Below, in pieces: positions 6,774 through 15,445 of a stretch of DNA of 24,174 nucleotides. Below the pieces are notes generated by a model. The model was given only the letters and a program-made list of their open reading frames with translations. It was not told the DNA's origin and ran no database searches. The position numbers and the translations under genes were made by a program. The DNA is from an uncultured Fenollaria sp. (GTDB lineage: Bacteria > Bacillota > Clostridia > Tissierellales > Peptoniphilaceae): NCBI RefSeq assembly GCF_946221515.1, contig NZ_CAMJVK010000027.1:1-24174 (forward strand), in the 5' to 3' direction. Positions within the stretch are counted from its first letter, which is position 1, and the number at the start of each line of letters is the position of its first letter.

Positions 6774-7661
6774 ATGATGTATATATGTAATTTATGTCCG
6801 CGCAAGTGCGGCATCGATAGAGACGAAAAACTTGGTATTTGCAGAATGAAGAATGAACTTGCCGTTTCAAAGGCATCTGTTCATGTCTTTGAAGAGCCTG
6901 TCATCTCGGGTACACGTGGCTCGGGGACTATATTTTTCGCGGGATGCAATCTATCTTGCGTCTTCTGCCAAAATTATGAAATTTCTCAAAATAGGGACGC
7001 TGTATTTAAGTACATAAGCAAAGAAAGGCTCGTGGAAATATTCTTCGAGTTAAAAGCAAAGGGCGTTCACAACATTAATTTGGTCTCGCCAATGCACTTT
7101 TCTCATCTTATCAAGGACGCCATCATCATGGCGAAGGACAAGGGCTTCGATCTGCCATTCGTCTACAACACAAACAGCTACGAGCTCAAAGAGGCTATCA
7201 AAAATCTTGATGGTCTCATCGACATCTACCTAGCTGACTTCAAGTACTTTTCCGATAGCTATGCCAATGAATTTTCTCACGCGCCTCATTACAGAGAGTA
7301 CGCGCTTGAGGCCATTGACGAGATGCACAGACAAGTCTCTGAGGTAATAGTTGAGGACGGGATAATGAAGAAGGGCGTCATTATACGTCTACTTTTACTA
7401 CCAAATTTATATTTTGATGCGAAAAAGATAGTTCGCTTGCTTTATGGTAAATATGGCGATAGCGTGATATTTTCACTAATGAACCAATATCAACCTATGC
7501 ACAAGGCGAAAGATTATAAGAAGATTAATAGGACTGTAAGCGACTTAGAATACGATAGCTTCATCGATTATGCAGCTGACCTTGGCATATCGAAGGCCTT
7601 TGTTCAAGACAAGCAAGATGGCAAGAACTACACGCCAAGCTTTGATTTGGAGGGGGTTTAA
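6774..7661 (+). CDS. PflA-like radical SAM protein at head of the HydEGF operon
   Basis: A 295-residue radical SAM enzyme. The SAM-binding [4Fe-4S] motif CNLSCVFCQN has C58, C62 and C65, the CxxxCxxC pattern. An extra N-terminal cysteine group, CNLCPRKC and GIC (C5, C8, C12, C23), may hold a second cluster or a metal. This layout matches the group annotated as pyruvate-formate-lyase-activating-enzyme-like proteins. No pyruvate formate lyase is nearby; its stop overlaps the hydE start (TAATG), so a role alongside hydrogenase maturation is more likely, though its reaction is unknown. ATG 6774 or 6777 can start it. The nearest purine-rich site GGTGA (6768-6772) is too close for 6774, and the predicted leader is very short. 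It overlaps no other gene upstream. Confidence 0.82.
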   Translation: MMYICNLCPRKCGIDRDEKLGICRMKNELAVSKASVHVFEEPVISGTRGSGTIFFAGCNLSCVFCQNYEISQNRDAVFKYISKERLVEIFFELKAKGVHNINLVSPMHFSHLIKDAIIMAKDKGFDLPFVYNTNSYELKEAIKNLDGLIDIYLADFKYFSDSYANEFSHAPHYREYALEAIDEMHRQVSEVIVEDGIMKKGVIIRLLLLPNLYFDAKKIVRLLYGKYGDSVIFSLMNQYQPMHKAKDYKKINRTVSDLEYDSFIDYAADLGISKAFVQDKQDGKNYTPSFDLEGV

Positions 7662-8662
7662 TGCTTTTTTCTGACAAGGAGCTAAGGGAAATACTTCTTA
7701 ATGAGGATCAAGACTTTTTAGAAGAACTATACAAAGAAGCACGTGAAACAGCCAAAGCCACTTTCTCGAACAAGATTTACATAAGGGCTTTGATAGAGTT
7801 TTCAAACTATTGCAAAGAGGGCTGCTACTACTGCGGCATAAACAGAAATAAATCTTCTGTTCACAGATTTCGTTTGAGTAAAGAAGAAATTTATTCTGCG
7901 GCAGAGACAGCTTATGAAGCGGGCTTCAGGACCTTCGTCTTACAAGGCGGCGAGGACACACACTTTACAGACGAGGCCTTCGCTGAAATCATTTCTTATT
8001 TAAAGAAAAATTATGATGCTGCCATCACTTTATCCTTAGGCGTGAGGAGCTACGAGGCTTATAAGCTCTTTAAAGATGCCGGGGCAGATAGATTTTTATT
8101 AAGGCACGAAACGGCAGATAGAGAGATATTTCAAAAGCTTCATCCTTGGGATCAAAGCCTAGAGCGTAGACTAAAAGCCATCTACGACTTAAAGGAGCTT
8201 GGCTACCAAGTCGGAACTGGTTTTATGGTGGCTGCACCATTCACAAATCATGAAAGTCATATAAAGGACATAAAATTAATTAGAGAGATAGATCCCGCCA
8301 TGATAGGCATAGGGCCCTTCATCCCGTCGAAGGGAACGCGCTTTGAAGCTTATCCAGCGGGAACTGTGGAGCTGACGCGAAAGCTGCTCGCAATACTACG
8401 AATCGAACATCCGAAAGCCTTGGTACCATCGACGACTGCGCTCAACACCATATCGGAGACTGGTAGGATAAAAGGCATCTTATCGGGCGCAAACGTCATC
8501 ATGCCAAACGTATCGCCAAAATTTGCACGCGATAACTACAATCTTTATGACGGCAAGAAGGCATCGGGCCTTGAGGCGATTGAGGGCGTTCGCGAACTGA
8601 ACGAATATTTGAAAGAATTTGGCTACGAGATTGAATTTACGAGAGGAGACTACAATGTATAA
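7661..8662 (+). CDS. hydE: [FeFe]-hydrogenase maturation radical SAM protein HydE
   Basis: A 333-residue radical SAM TIM-barrel enzyme of the BioB-like family. HydE acts after HydG in building the diiron subcluster of the H-cluster, processing an Fe(CO)2(CN)-cysteine intermediate. The cluster motif YCKEGCYYCGIN gives C51, C55 and C58. HydE-type features follow: VHRFRLSKEEI, FRTFVLQGGED, LRHETAD and GTGFMVAAPF. The C-terminal part has no cysteines, so the accessory second cluster seen in some HydE proteins is absent; it is known to be dispensable. GGAGGGGG lies just before the ATG, which overlaps the previous stop. The neighbours hydG and hydF make biotin synthase very unlikely. Confidence 0.93.
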   Translation: MLFSDKELREILLNEDQDFLEELYKEARETAKATFSNKIYIRALIEFSNYCKEGCYYCGINRNKSSVHRFRLSKEEIYSAAETAYEAGFRTFVLQGGEDTHFTDEAFAEIISYLKKNYDAAITLSLGVRSYEAYKLFKDAGADRFLLRHETADREIFQKLHPWDQSLERRLKAIYDLKELGYQVGTGFMVAAPFTNHESHIKDIKLIREIDPAMIGIGPFIPSKGTRFEAYPAGTVELTRKLLAILRIEHPKALVPSTTALNTISETGRIKGILSGANVIMPNVSPKFARDNYNLYDGKKASGLEAIEGVRELNEYLKEFGYEIEFTRGDYNV

Positions 8663-10082
8663 ATACGATGTAAAATCAGAAAAAGCAGATGAATTTATAA
8701 ATCACGAGGAGATACTCGCTTCGCTTGAATATGGAAGAAGCAATAAGCACAACAGAGAGCTGATTAAGGCCGCGATTGAGAAGGCGAAGGAGGTCAAGGG
8801 ACTTTCGCATAGAGAGGCCTTTCTCTTGCTATCGTCTGAAGAAGAGGATTTAAACGAAGAAGTTTACAAGCTTGCGAACGATATTAAGCGTAAATTTTAT
8901 GGCAATAGGATAGTTCTTTTCGCGCCGCTATATCTTTCAAACTACTGTGTCAATGGCTGCGTCTACTGCCCATATCACCTAAAGAACAAAACTATTCACA
9001 GAAGAAAATTGACTCAAGAAGAGATTAAAAACGAAGTCATCGCTCTTCAAGACATGGGTCACAAGAGGCTTGCACTTGAAACTGGCGAAGACCCTGTAAA
9101 TAACCCGATCGAGTATATACTTGAATCGATCAAGACCATTTACTCCGTTCATCACAAGTCTGGTGACATTAGAAGGGTCAATGTCAATATTGCTGCGACA
9201 AGTATTGAAAATTACAAGAAATTAAAGGATGTCGGCATAGGAACATATATTTTGTTCCAAGAGACATATCATAGAAAAAATTACGAAGCGCTTCACCCAA
9301 CAGGACCAAAGCATGACTACGCTTATCACACAGAGGCCATGGACAGAGCTCAATTGGGCGGCATAGACGATGTCGGCTGCGGCGTTTTATTCGGGCTAAA
9401 TAATTACGAATACGACTTCGTGGGTCTTTTGATGCATGCAGAGCACCTTGAAGCGCGCTTCGGCGTTGGCCCGCATACAATTAGCGTGCCAAGAATCAGA
9501 CCAGCTGACGACATAGATCCAGAGACTTTTGAAAACTCAATTTCAGACGATATATTTAAGAAGATAGTTGCCTCGATAAGAGTTTCTGTGCCATACACAG
9601 GCATGATTATCTCAACAAGAGAGTCCGTTGAGACAAGAGCTAAGGTCATAGACTTCGGCATCAGCCAAATCAGTGGAGGCTCGAAGACATCGGTTGGCGG
9701 CTACGCTACGGAGGAAGTCGCTGCAGCAGCTGATACAGAGCAGTTCTTCACATCAGACCAAAGAACGCTTGACGAGGTCGTTTCATGGCTAATGGATACA
9801 GGCCACATCCCATCATTCTGCACAGCTTGCTACAGAGCAGGCAGAACTGGCGATAGATTTATGAGCCTTGTTAAAGCTGGACAAATAGGCAACATCTGTC
9901 AACCAAACGCACTTATGACACTTAAAGAATATCTTATGGATTATGCATCGCCTGAAACAAGGAAAAAAGGCGAAGCGCTTATTGAAAAAGAGATAGAAAA
10001 TATTTCGCGTGACGACATCAAAGAGTTAGTCAGAGTAAATCTTAAGAAAATCGAAGAAGGCGAGAGAGACTTCAGACTATGA
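8655..10082 (+). CDS. hydG: [FeFe]-hydrogenase maturation tyrosine lyase HydG
   Basis: A 475-residue radical SAM enzyme that cleaves tyrosine to p-cresol and makes the CO and CN- ligands of the H-cluster. The N-terminal SAM cluster motif YCVNGCVYCPYH has C98, C102 and C105. The C-terminal auxiliary cluster motif is complete: C389-x2-C392-x22-C415 within CTACYRAGRTGDRF and QIGNIC, which separates HydG from the related thiamine enzyme ThiH. ATG 8655 is preferred: AGAGGAG lies just upstream, and the alternative 36 bases earlier would add an unconserved tail deep inside hydE. The gene overlaps hydE by 8 bases and hydF by 4, so expression is coupled. Confidence 0.95.
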   Translation: MYKYDVKSEKADEFINHEEILASLEYGRSNKHNRELIKAAIEKAKEVKGLSHREAFLLLSSEEEDLNEEVYKLANDIKRKFYGNRIVLFAPLYLSNYCVNGCVYCPYHLKNKTIHRRKLTQEEIKNEVIALQDMGHKRLALETGEDPVNNPIEYILESIKTIYSVHHKSGDIRRVNVNIAATSIENYKKLKDVGIGTYILFQETYHRKNYEALHPTGPKHDYAYHTEAMDRAQLGGIDDVGCGVLFGLNNYEYDFVGLLMHAEHLEARFGVGPHTISVPRIRPADDIDPETFENSISDDIFKKIVASIRVSVPYTGMIISTRESVETRAKVIDFGISQISGGSKTSVGGYATEEVAAAADTEQFFTSDQRTLDEVVSWLMDTGHIPSFCTACYRAGRTGDRFMSLVKAGQIGNICQPNALMTLKEYLMDYASPETRKKGEALIEKEIENISRDDIKELVRVNLKKIEEGERDFRL

Positions 10083-11197
10083 TGGCGCGTTCCTTACAAA
10101 AGCACGTTGTCATCGTAGGCAGAGTAAACGCAGGCAAGTCAACGCTTTTTAACTCCATCATGGGCTCCGATGCAGCCATAGTCTCGGAAGAGCGTGGTAC
10201 GACGACAGATGCAGTTCGTAAGTCCATCGAAGTGCCGGGACTTGGACCAGTTGTCTTCATTGATACAGCTGGCTTTGACGACGACACAGCCCTTTCAGAT
10301 GAGAGGCTAAAAAAGACACGCGCCGAATTTAATAAGGCCGACGCCTTTATATATACTATTGACAATGGTGATGAGGCAATTTTATCAGAGCTAAAAAAAT
10401 ACAATACGCCAGTCATCAAAGTTATTATGGCAATCGATAGAGACGTGAGCCATGACTATAGCGATGCAATCGTCTATAAAGATGACTCATCGCGTGAAGA
10501 AATATTTTCAGCGCTTAAAAAAGTTTTAAATACAGAAGAAGAGTCCTTATTAGCTGGCCTTGTAGATAGCGGCGCAACCATAGTCATGGTTATGCCGCAA
10601 GATGCAGCAGCGCCAAAGGGTAGACTGATCAAAGCGCAAGTTGAAGCGATAAGAGAAGCGCTTGACAAGGGCATGACAAGCATAGTCGTGGGCGACGAAA
10701 GGCTTGAAGAAGTGAGAGATAGATTCACTGGCATTGACCTTGTGATCTGCGACTCACGAGTTTTTAAGAAGGTCTACGACGTTTTTGCTGAGACTACAAA
10801 AGTCACTTCGTTCTCAGTACTTTTTTCGAAAATGAAGGGCGATATAGATTACTTTATCGAGTCCGCGAAGAAATTTGATGATTTTAAGGGCGACGAAAAA
10901 ATTTTGATAGCCGAGGCTTGTACACATCCGCCCATTAACGAAGATATCGGAACCGTGAAAATACCTGCCATGCTTAAAAAACGCTTCGGCGATGGACTTC
11001 ACTTTACATTTACCAGAGCCGATGACTTTGATGATATAGATGATTACGATATGATTATACATTGTGGGGCGTGTATGTTTAATAGGACACATGTGATGAG
11101 CAGGGTCGATGAGGCTAAACGAAAAAAAGTTCCGATGACGAACTATGGGATTACTATTGCCTATTTAAACGATATCTTGGATAAAATACAATATTAA
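10079..11197 (+). CDS. hydF: [FeFe]-hydrogenase maturation GTPase/scaffold HydF
   Basis: A 372-residue protein that carries the assembled diiron precursor and delivers it to the hydrogenase. The N-terminal GTPase domain shows Walker A GRVNAGKS (14-21), the switch GTTTDAV and the G3 motif DTAG. The G4 motif is atypical (IDRD in place of NKxD). A central dimerisation domain follows. The C-terminal cluster-binding domain has CTH (C281, H283) and HCGAC (C329, C332), matching the conserved HydF [4Fe-4S] site. ATG 10079 overlaps the hydG stop (ATGA); ATG 10082 is equally possible. It is the last gene of the operon, with a terminator 5 nt after the stop. The hydrogenase HydA itself is not in the window. 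Confidence 0.94.
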   Translation: MMARSLQKHVVIVGRVNAGKSTLFNSIMGSDAAIVSEERGTTTDAVRKSIEVPGLGPVVFIDTAGFDDDTALSDERLKKTRAEFNKADAFIYTIDNGDEAILSELKKYNTPVIKVIMAIDRDVSHDYSDAIVYKDDSSREEIFSALKKVLNTEEESLLAGLVDSGATIVMVMPQDAAAPKGRLIKAQVEAIREALDKGMTSIVVGDERLEEVRDRFTGIDLVICDSRVFKKVYDVFAETTKVTSFSVLFSKMKGDIDYFIESAKKFDDFKGDEKILIAEACTHPPINEDIGTVKIPAMLKKRFGDGLHFTFTRADDFDDIDDYDMIIHCGACMFNRTHVMSRVDEAKRKKVPMTNYGITIAYLNDILDKIQY

Positions 11198-11201
11198 TTT
11201 T

Positions 11202-11237
11202 AAATAGATACATTTCGTTTGATATGTATCTATTTTT
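11202..11237 (+). terminator. Intrinsic terminator of the hydEGF operon
   Basis: AAATAGATACAT (11202-11213) pairs perfectly with ATGTATCTATTT (11224-11235), giving a 12-bp stem with a 10-nt loop and a T5 tract. A closely related hairpin occurs at 16467-16505. Confidence 0.85.
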
Positions 11238-11258
11238 ATTTATACAATTACATTTATA

Positions 11259-11287
11259 TTGACTAAGTGAAAGTAATATAGTATAAT
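11259..11287 (+). promoter_or_regulatory. Promoter of the riboswitch-controlled importer operon
   Basis: TTGACT (11259-11264) and TATAAT (11282-11287) are 17 nt apart. Transcription would begin near 11294, at the 5' edge of the riboswitch. Confidence 0.8.
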
Positions 11288-11293
11288 AATTGC

Positions 11294-11417
11294 AGATAGA
11301 ATATAACAAGGAAGTAGGTTAGAGTCCTACACAGTGCCGCTACGGTATTTGCGATTAGCATAAGTCCGATACTTGTACTTTAGTTTTGCTCCGGTTCAGA
11401 GCAAGGCTAGTTTTTTT
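11294..11417 (+). promoter_or_regulatory. Cobalamin-type riboswitch (short form) with terminator platform
   Basis: The leader carries the conserved blocks of cobalamin aptamers in the right order: AAGGAAGTAGG, then TTAGAGTCC (matching GGnAAnnnGGUGnnAnUCC), then ACAGTGCCGCTACGGTA (matching the core GCnGnCCCGCnACUGUnA), then AAGTCCGATACTTG (matching AGnCnGGAnACCUGCC). The aptamer is compact: the long P7-P11 arm of classical B12 riboswitches is missing or minimal, as in the short AdoCbl variants. It ends directly in an intrinsic terminator, whose loop could make the loop-loop contact typical of this class. High cobalamin is expected to reduce transcription of the importer operon. Found by motif comparison by eye only. 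Confidence 0.82.
11381..11417 (+). terminator. Riboswitch expression-platform terminator
   Basis: TAGTTTTGCTC (11381-11391) pairs along its full length with GAGCAAGGCTA (11399-11409), using two G-U pairs and a 7-nt loop. T7 follows at 11411-11417. It lies between the aptamer core and the first gene, so it should act as a conditional terminator. Confidence 0.85.
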
Positions 11418-11463
11418 AGCACAGTTAATTCTATACTATAGTATATTAAAGGAGAAAGATTTT

Positions 11464-13008
11464 ATGAAAAAAATTATTTTCTTGGCAGTCATCTTATCAT
11501 TATTATTCACATTTGGCTGCAAAACTAACGACACAGGCGCAGACAATAACGAAAAGACTGCCTCTGGAGAAAAAACAGAAACTACTGAAAAGTCTGATGT
11601 TAAAGAGATAACTGTTGGTCAAACTTGGGTTATTACAAGTGATGACCCACTTGACGGATCAAACGGTTGGAGCATCACAAACCACGGTATCAGCGAGTAC
11701 GTTTATACTCTTCAAGCTGATGGTACTTTAAAATCAAGATTTGTTAAATCAATCGAGGCTCAAGACGAGACTCACTTTACTGCTGAATTAAACGAAGGCG
11801 TTAAGTTCGCTGATGGCAGTGAGGTTGATGCTAAGGCATTTTGTGAAGCAATGAACATGATCATGGAAAACAATGAATTTGCTCGCGCTTCTGCTGGTAA
11901 GATTGTTTTCACTCCAGTAGAAGACTACAAAGTAGACATAGTTACTGAGCTACCTACAGTTAATCTTGAATCAATTTTCGCTGAGTGGACTAACGTTATG
12001 TTCAAGAAAGATGGTGACAAATACATCTTCACAGGCGCTTACAAGATTAAAGAGCTTAAACCAGGCGCTGAAGTAGTTTTAGAGAGAAACGAATATTACG
12101 ATGGTTTTGAAAATAGACCTGAAACTGTTATTATCAAGGCTTTCAAGGACGGCAACGCGCTTAAGCTTGCTTATGAAAGCGGTGAAGTAGACCTAGCTTT
12201 CGGCCTTACAAACGATGTAGCTGTTGGCTTAAAGGACAAGGGCTTCAAAGCGCTTGATTACAACGCTGGCTACCAATACTACTGCTTCTTAAATCTTAAG
12301 AGAGATCACTTAAACGACCTTCACTTCAGAAAGGCACTTGACCTTCTTCTTAATAGACAAGAGATTATCGATGCACTTGGCGGAGGAGACATGCCTACAG
12401 GACTATTTGCCAAGAACTTCAGCTTCAATGGCGATCAAAAATTAACTTTTGATGTAGACAAGGCTAAAGAAGAATTTGCAGCTGCTGGCTACACTTATCA
12501 AGGCGACAAGCTTATGGACAAAAACGGCAATCCTGTTAAATTAACTATATTAACATACTCAGCTAAACCAGATCTACCAGTTATTGGCCAAGTACTTGTA
12601 TCTGATCTAGAACAAGTGGGTATAGAAGCAAGCGTTTCACTAGCTGATAGCATCGACGAAGAAGCTGCTAAGGGTAATCACGATATCTTATTATACGCTC
12701 AAAACCCAACAGCAAGCGGCGATCCACACTATTTCTTCGCTCAACACTTTAAGACAGATGCTGTTAAGAACCACAGCTACTATGCTAACGCAGATGTGGA
12801 TAAGCTAATCGACGAACTTGGCGTAACAGCTGATATTGCTAAGAGAGATGAGCTTTCAAAAGAAATTCAAGCAAAGGTATATGAAGATCTTCCAATACTA
12901 TATACAGTTGATCCGCACTGGTTTGTAATGCTTTCTGATAATATTAAGAATTATGAAATTTGGAACGGAGACTATTTTGTAATAAACCCAACACTAACAG
13001 TTAGATAA
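11464..13008 (+). CDS. ABC importer substrate-binding lipoprotein, family 5 (peptide/nickel type)
   Basis: A 514-residue lipoprotein that captures the substrate outside the cell. The signal peptide MKKIIFLAVILSLLFTFGC ends in a lipobox-like FGC, with lipidated C19; an acidic/Thr-rich linker follows to about residue 45. The body has the family-5 binding-protein pattern: LDGSNGWSITNHGISEYVY, FVKSIEAQDETHFTAELNEGVKFADG, and FRKALDLLLNRQEII. I start at ATG 11464, 9 nt after AAAGGAG; the frame extends upstream into the riboswitch but that part is not coding. Related proteins bind peptides, nickel, haem or metal-chelator complexes. The riboswitch upstream points to cobalt or a corrinoid, which is inference. 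Confidence 0.9.
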   Translation: MKKIIFLAVILSLLFTFGCKTNDTGADNNEKTASGEKTETTEKSDVKEITVGQTWVITSDDPLDGSNGWSITNHGISEYVYTLQADGTLKSRFVKSIEAQDETHFTAELNEGVKFADGSEVDAKAFCEAMNMIMENNEFARASAGKIVFTPVEDYKVDIVTELPTVNLESIFAEWTNVMFKKDGDKYIFTGAYKIKELKPGAEVVLERNEYYDGFENRPETVIIKAFKDGNALKLAYESGEVDLAFGLTNDVAVGLKDKGFKALDYNAGYQYYCFLNLKRDHLNDLHFRKALDLLLNRQEIIDALGGGDMPTGLFAKNFSFNGDQKLTFDVDKAKEEFAAAGYTYQGDKLMDKNGNPVKLTILTYSAKPDLPVIGQVLVSDLEQVGIEASVSLADSIDEEAAKGNHDILLYAQNPTASGDPHYFFAQHFKTDAVKNHSYYANADVDKLIDELGVTADIAKRDELSKEIQAKVYEDLPILYTVDPHWFVMLSDNIKNYEIWNGDYFVINPTLTVR

Positions 13009-13926
13009 ATGAAAGTCATAAACTTTTTTTGCAAATGGCTTTTGATATTCATAGTAGGCTCTCTAATCGCCTTTGGCATCGTTAGGCTTATGAGCGGCGA
13101 TCCAGTTATGATGGCGCTTAGCGAAAGAAACCTTCCTGCGACTGAAGAAAATATTAGCTATTTGAAAAAAGAATTCGGCCTTGATAAATCACTTAGCATG
13201 CAGTATTTTGAGTGGATAAGTGATTTTATCAAAGGCGATTGGGGCAAGAGCTACATGACAGACGTCGATTTGAAGCCTGAAATATTAAGGAGAGCTCCTG
13301 TTTCACTTATGCTTGGCTTATTAGGGCTAATATATGCGAGTATATTAGCCTTTTGGCTAGGCTATTTGTCGAGTCTTAAAGATGGCTTTTTTGATAAATT
13401 CACAAGGGCACTCGCTCTTTTCACTCAAACCGTTCCAGTTTTTATACTTATTATTCTCTTTGTGTACTTCTTTGGCGTGAAATACAGATTCATCAGGTTC
13501 TTCAAAACTGGCTCAATCGCAAGCCTAGCAGTTGGAACGTTTTTTGTAGGTCTTCCACTTATTGGACCTATGTCCAGAACGGTTAGGATATATTTTTTAG
13601 AAGTGATGAAAAAACCATTCTTCCGTTTTTATATAGAAAGAGGCTACAAAAGAGAAAAGGCTCTTTTAAAGTACTGCTACCACGAGCCTTTACAAGGCCT
13701 TTCCGGTTTACTTATCAGTCAAAGCGCTTACGTAATAGGCGCCAGCTCAGTTGTAGAGTTCGCTTTATCAATACAAGGACTATCGACATTCTTGATCGAG
13801 TCCATCGCCCACAGAGATTATCTAATCATACAAACATATATCATGATGGTAATTATATGGATGTTCTTTGTACACTTAATTTTTAGTGTATTTTCGAAAT
13901 TTGTGATAAAGAGGGGAAACGCATAA
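13009..13926 (+). CDS. ABC importer permease 1 (DppB/NikB-like)
   Basis: A 305-residue inner-membrane permease of the peptide/nickel class, with about six membrane helices. Typical features are the N-terminal helix followed by IVRLMSGDPV, the LKKEFGLDKSLSMQYFEWI periplasmic segment, and the cytoplasmic coupling region ending VVEFALSIQGLSTFLIESIAHRD, which contacts the ATPases. Its ATG directly abuts the binding-protein stop, so the genes are co-transcribed. It pairs with permease 2 to form the channel. Nothing in the permease itself discriminates between peptide and metal substrates. Confidence 0.9.
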   Translation: MKVINFFCKWLLIFIVGSLIAFGIVRLMSGDPVMMALSERNLPATEENISYLKKEFGLDKSLSMQYFEWISDFIKGDWGKSYMTDVDLKPEILRRAPVSLMLGLLGLIYASILAFWLGYLSSLKDGFFDKFTRALALFTQTVPVFILIILFVYFFGVKYRFIRFFKTGSIASLAVGTFFVGLPLIGPMSRTVRIYFLEVMKKPFFRFYIERGYKREKALLKYCYHEPLQGLSGLLISQSAYVIGASSVVEFALSIQGLSTFLIESIAHRDYLIIQTYIMMVIIWMFFVHLIFSVFSKFVIKRGNA

Positions 13927-14693
13927 TGAAAAAGATGATAATATCAGTAGTCATAATACTTTTGGTAGCGATAGTCCTCTCAATAATCCCGACACAAAAC
14001 CCAAAATTCGTTGACATCAAAAATAAATTCTTGCCGCCATCGGCTGAACACATCATGGGCACAGACCACTTGGGCCGTGATATCTTCTCGCTTATGGCAC
14101 AAGGCTTTTTAAGAACCTTATGCGTTGTTTTGATAGCGAGCGCCGTCTCATACGCAGCTGGACTTGCACTTGGCATAGTAGCTGGCTTTTATGGCGGGGC
14201 ATTTTTAAGCGTCATACATTTTTTAACGGATTTAACCTTAATCATACCAACCTTTATAGTTGCTTTGATCGCGTCAATCATCTTCTCGGACACGGTTTTA
14301 GCCGTTGGTCTTGCACTAGGCTTTTCAAATATAGGTTTCTTCGCAAACCAAAGCTATAAACTTAGTGAAATTATTCTTAGAGACCCTTATGTTGATACGC
14401 TTAGAATGCTGCAAGCGCCTAACTCATACATCATGAGAAAGTTTTTGTTGCCACAGCTTCTTGCGCCAAGCTTAAATCTTATGGGTAACAAAGCTTCAAA
14501 TCATATACTAGCTTACGCTTCACTAACATTTATCGGTTTAGGCGCAGACATCACAGCACCGGATTTTGGAACCATGCTTTATCAGTATAGAGGCTACATC
14601 ATTGACAAACCGCTTATAGTTTTGTGGCCAGCACTTGGCATATTTTTCCTAAGCTTAATTTTTCACTACACATTTGATGAGGTGAACGTATGA
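13926..14693 (+). CDS. ABC importer permease 2 (DppC/NikC-like)
   Basis: A 255-residue permease, the second half of the channel. It has the hallmark GTDHLGRDIFSLMAQG after the first helix (about residues 41-56) and the coupling segment ILAYASLTFIGLGADITAPDFG near the C-terminus, which corresponds to the SFLGLG...P.WG motif of this family. About five or six membrane helices are visible. At 255 residues it is short, without the N-terminal extension seen in OppC, closer to NikC in size. It overlaps permease 1 by one base and the first ATPase by four. Confidence 0.9.
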   Translation: MKKMIISVVIILLVAIVLSIIPTQNPKFVDIKNKFLPPSAEHIMGTDHLGRDIFSLMAQGFLRTLCVVLIASAVSYAAGLALGIVAGFYGGAFLSVIHFLTDLTLIIPTFIVALIASIIFSDTVLAVGLALGFSNIGFFANQSYKLSEIILRDPYVDTLRMLQAPNSYIMRKFLLPQLLAPSLNLMGNKASNHILAYASLTFIGLGADITAPDFGTMLYQYRGYIIDKPLIVLWPALGIFFLSLIFHYTFDEVNV

Positions 14694-15445
14694 TTGAGCT
14701 AAGAAATTATTCAGTGAGCATAGCTGGCAAATCCATAATCAAAGATATAAACCTTTTAATTGATGATGGTAAGTCGATGAGCGTAATTGGTGTTTCAGGA
14801 GCAGGTAAGAGCATGACCTTTAGGTCAGCACTTGGTTTAGTGGACAAAGCGCAAATAGATGGCGAGATATATTACAAAGGTGAAAGGGTAAAAACTTTAA
14901 AAGATAAATTAAAAAATGAAATCGGCTATATCACGCAAGACGTGCAAAACTCGCTAAATCCTTACATCAAAGTCATTGATCAGATGACGAGCGATTTAGT
15001 TTTTGCAAAAGGCATTTCGAAGGCAGAGGCTAAAGAGAAGGCACTTGAGTCCTTAGAAGCGATTGGTATCAAAAGAGACAAGGCAAAGAAGTACCCTGAT
15101 GAGTTTTCAGGCGGCATGCAGCAAAGAGTTGTCATAGCCATGATATTAAACAGAGGGCCGGAGCTTTTGATTGCGGACGAAATTTCGAGCGCGCTTGACA
15201 GAGAATCGACCGATATGGCGATAAATATGATTAAAAATCACATGGACAAAAACAAGATGAGCCTTATCTATATCACGCACAACCCCTTTGACGGCATAGC
15301 GCTAACAGATAGGATATGCGTTTTTAAAGACGGCATGATTATTGAGAATAGAGCGTCAGACGAGATTTTTGAAAGCGAAGAAGAGAATACGAAATTACTT
15401 TTAGATGCGGCAGGGAAAATATATGGAAAAAATTTTAGAGATTAA
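14690..15445 (+). CDS. ABC importer ATPase 1 (DppD/NikD-like)
   Basis: A 251-residue ATPase with a complete nucleotide-binding set: Walker A GVSGAGKS (34-41), Q-loop YITQD, signature EFSGGMQQRV, Walker B LLIADE, and H-loop ITHN. The SGGMQQRV signature is characteristic of peptide/nickel-type importers. It lacks the long C-terminal oligopeptide extension and Fe-S cysteines found in many OppD/DppD proteins, so it again resembles the shorter NikD type. GAGGTG precedes the ATG, which overlaps the permease 2 stop (ATGA). It should pair with ATPase 2. Confidence 0.9.
   Translation: MIELRNYSVSIAGKSIIKDINLLIDDGKSMSVIGVSGAGKSMTFRSALGLVDKAQIDGEIYYKGERVKTLKDKLKNEIGYITQDVQNSLNPYIKVIDQMTSDLVFAKGISKAEAKEKALESLEAIGIKRDKAKKYPDEFSGGMQQRVVIAMILNRGPELLIADEISSALDRESTDMAINMIKNHMDKNKMSLIYITHNPFDGIALTDRICVFKDGMIIENRASDEIFESEEENTKLLLDAAGKIYGKNFRD

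Noticed and set aside
7661..10082. Biotin synthase and ThiH instead of HydE and HydG
   Set aside because: HydG has the C-terminal CX2CX22C cluster motif, and hydF lies next to them; this combination is specific to [FeFe]-hydrogenase maturation.
11386..11463. Earlier start for the importer lipoprotein
   Set aside because: It would translate the riboswitch terminator; ATG 11464 gives a proper signal peptide and follows AAAGGAG.
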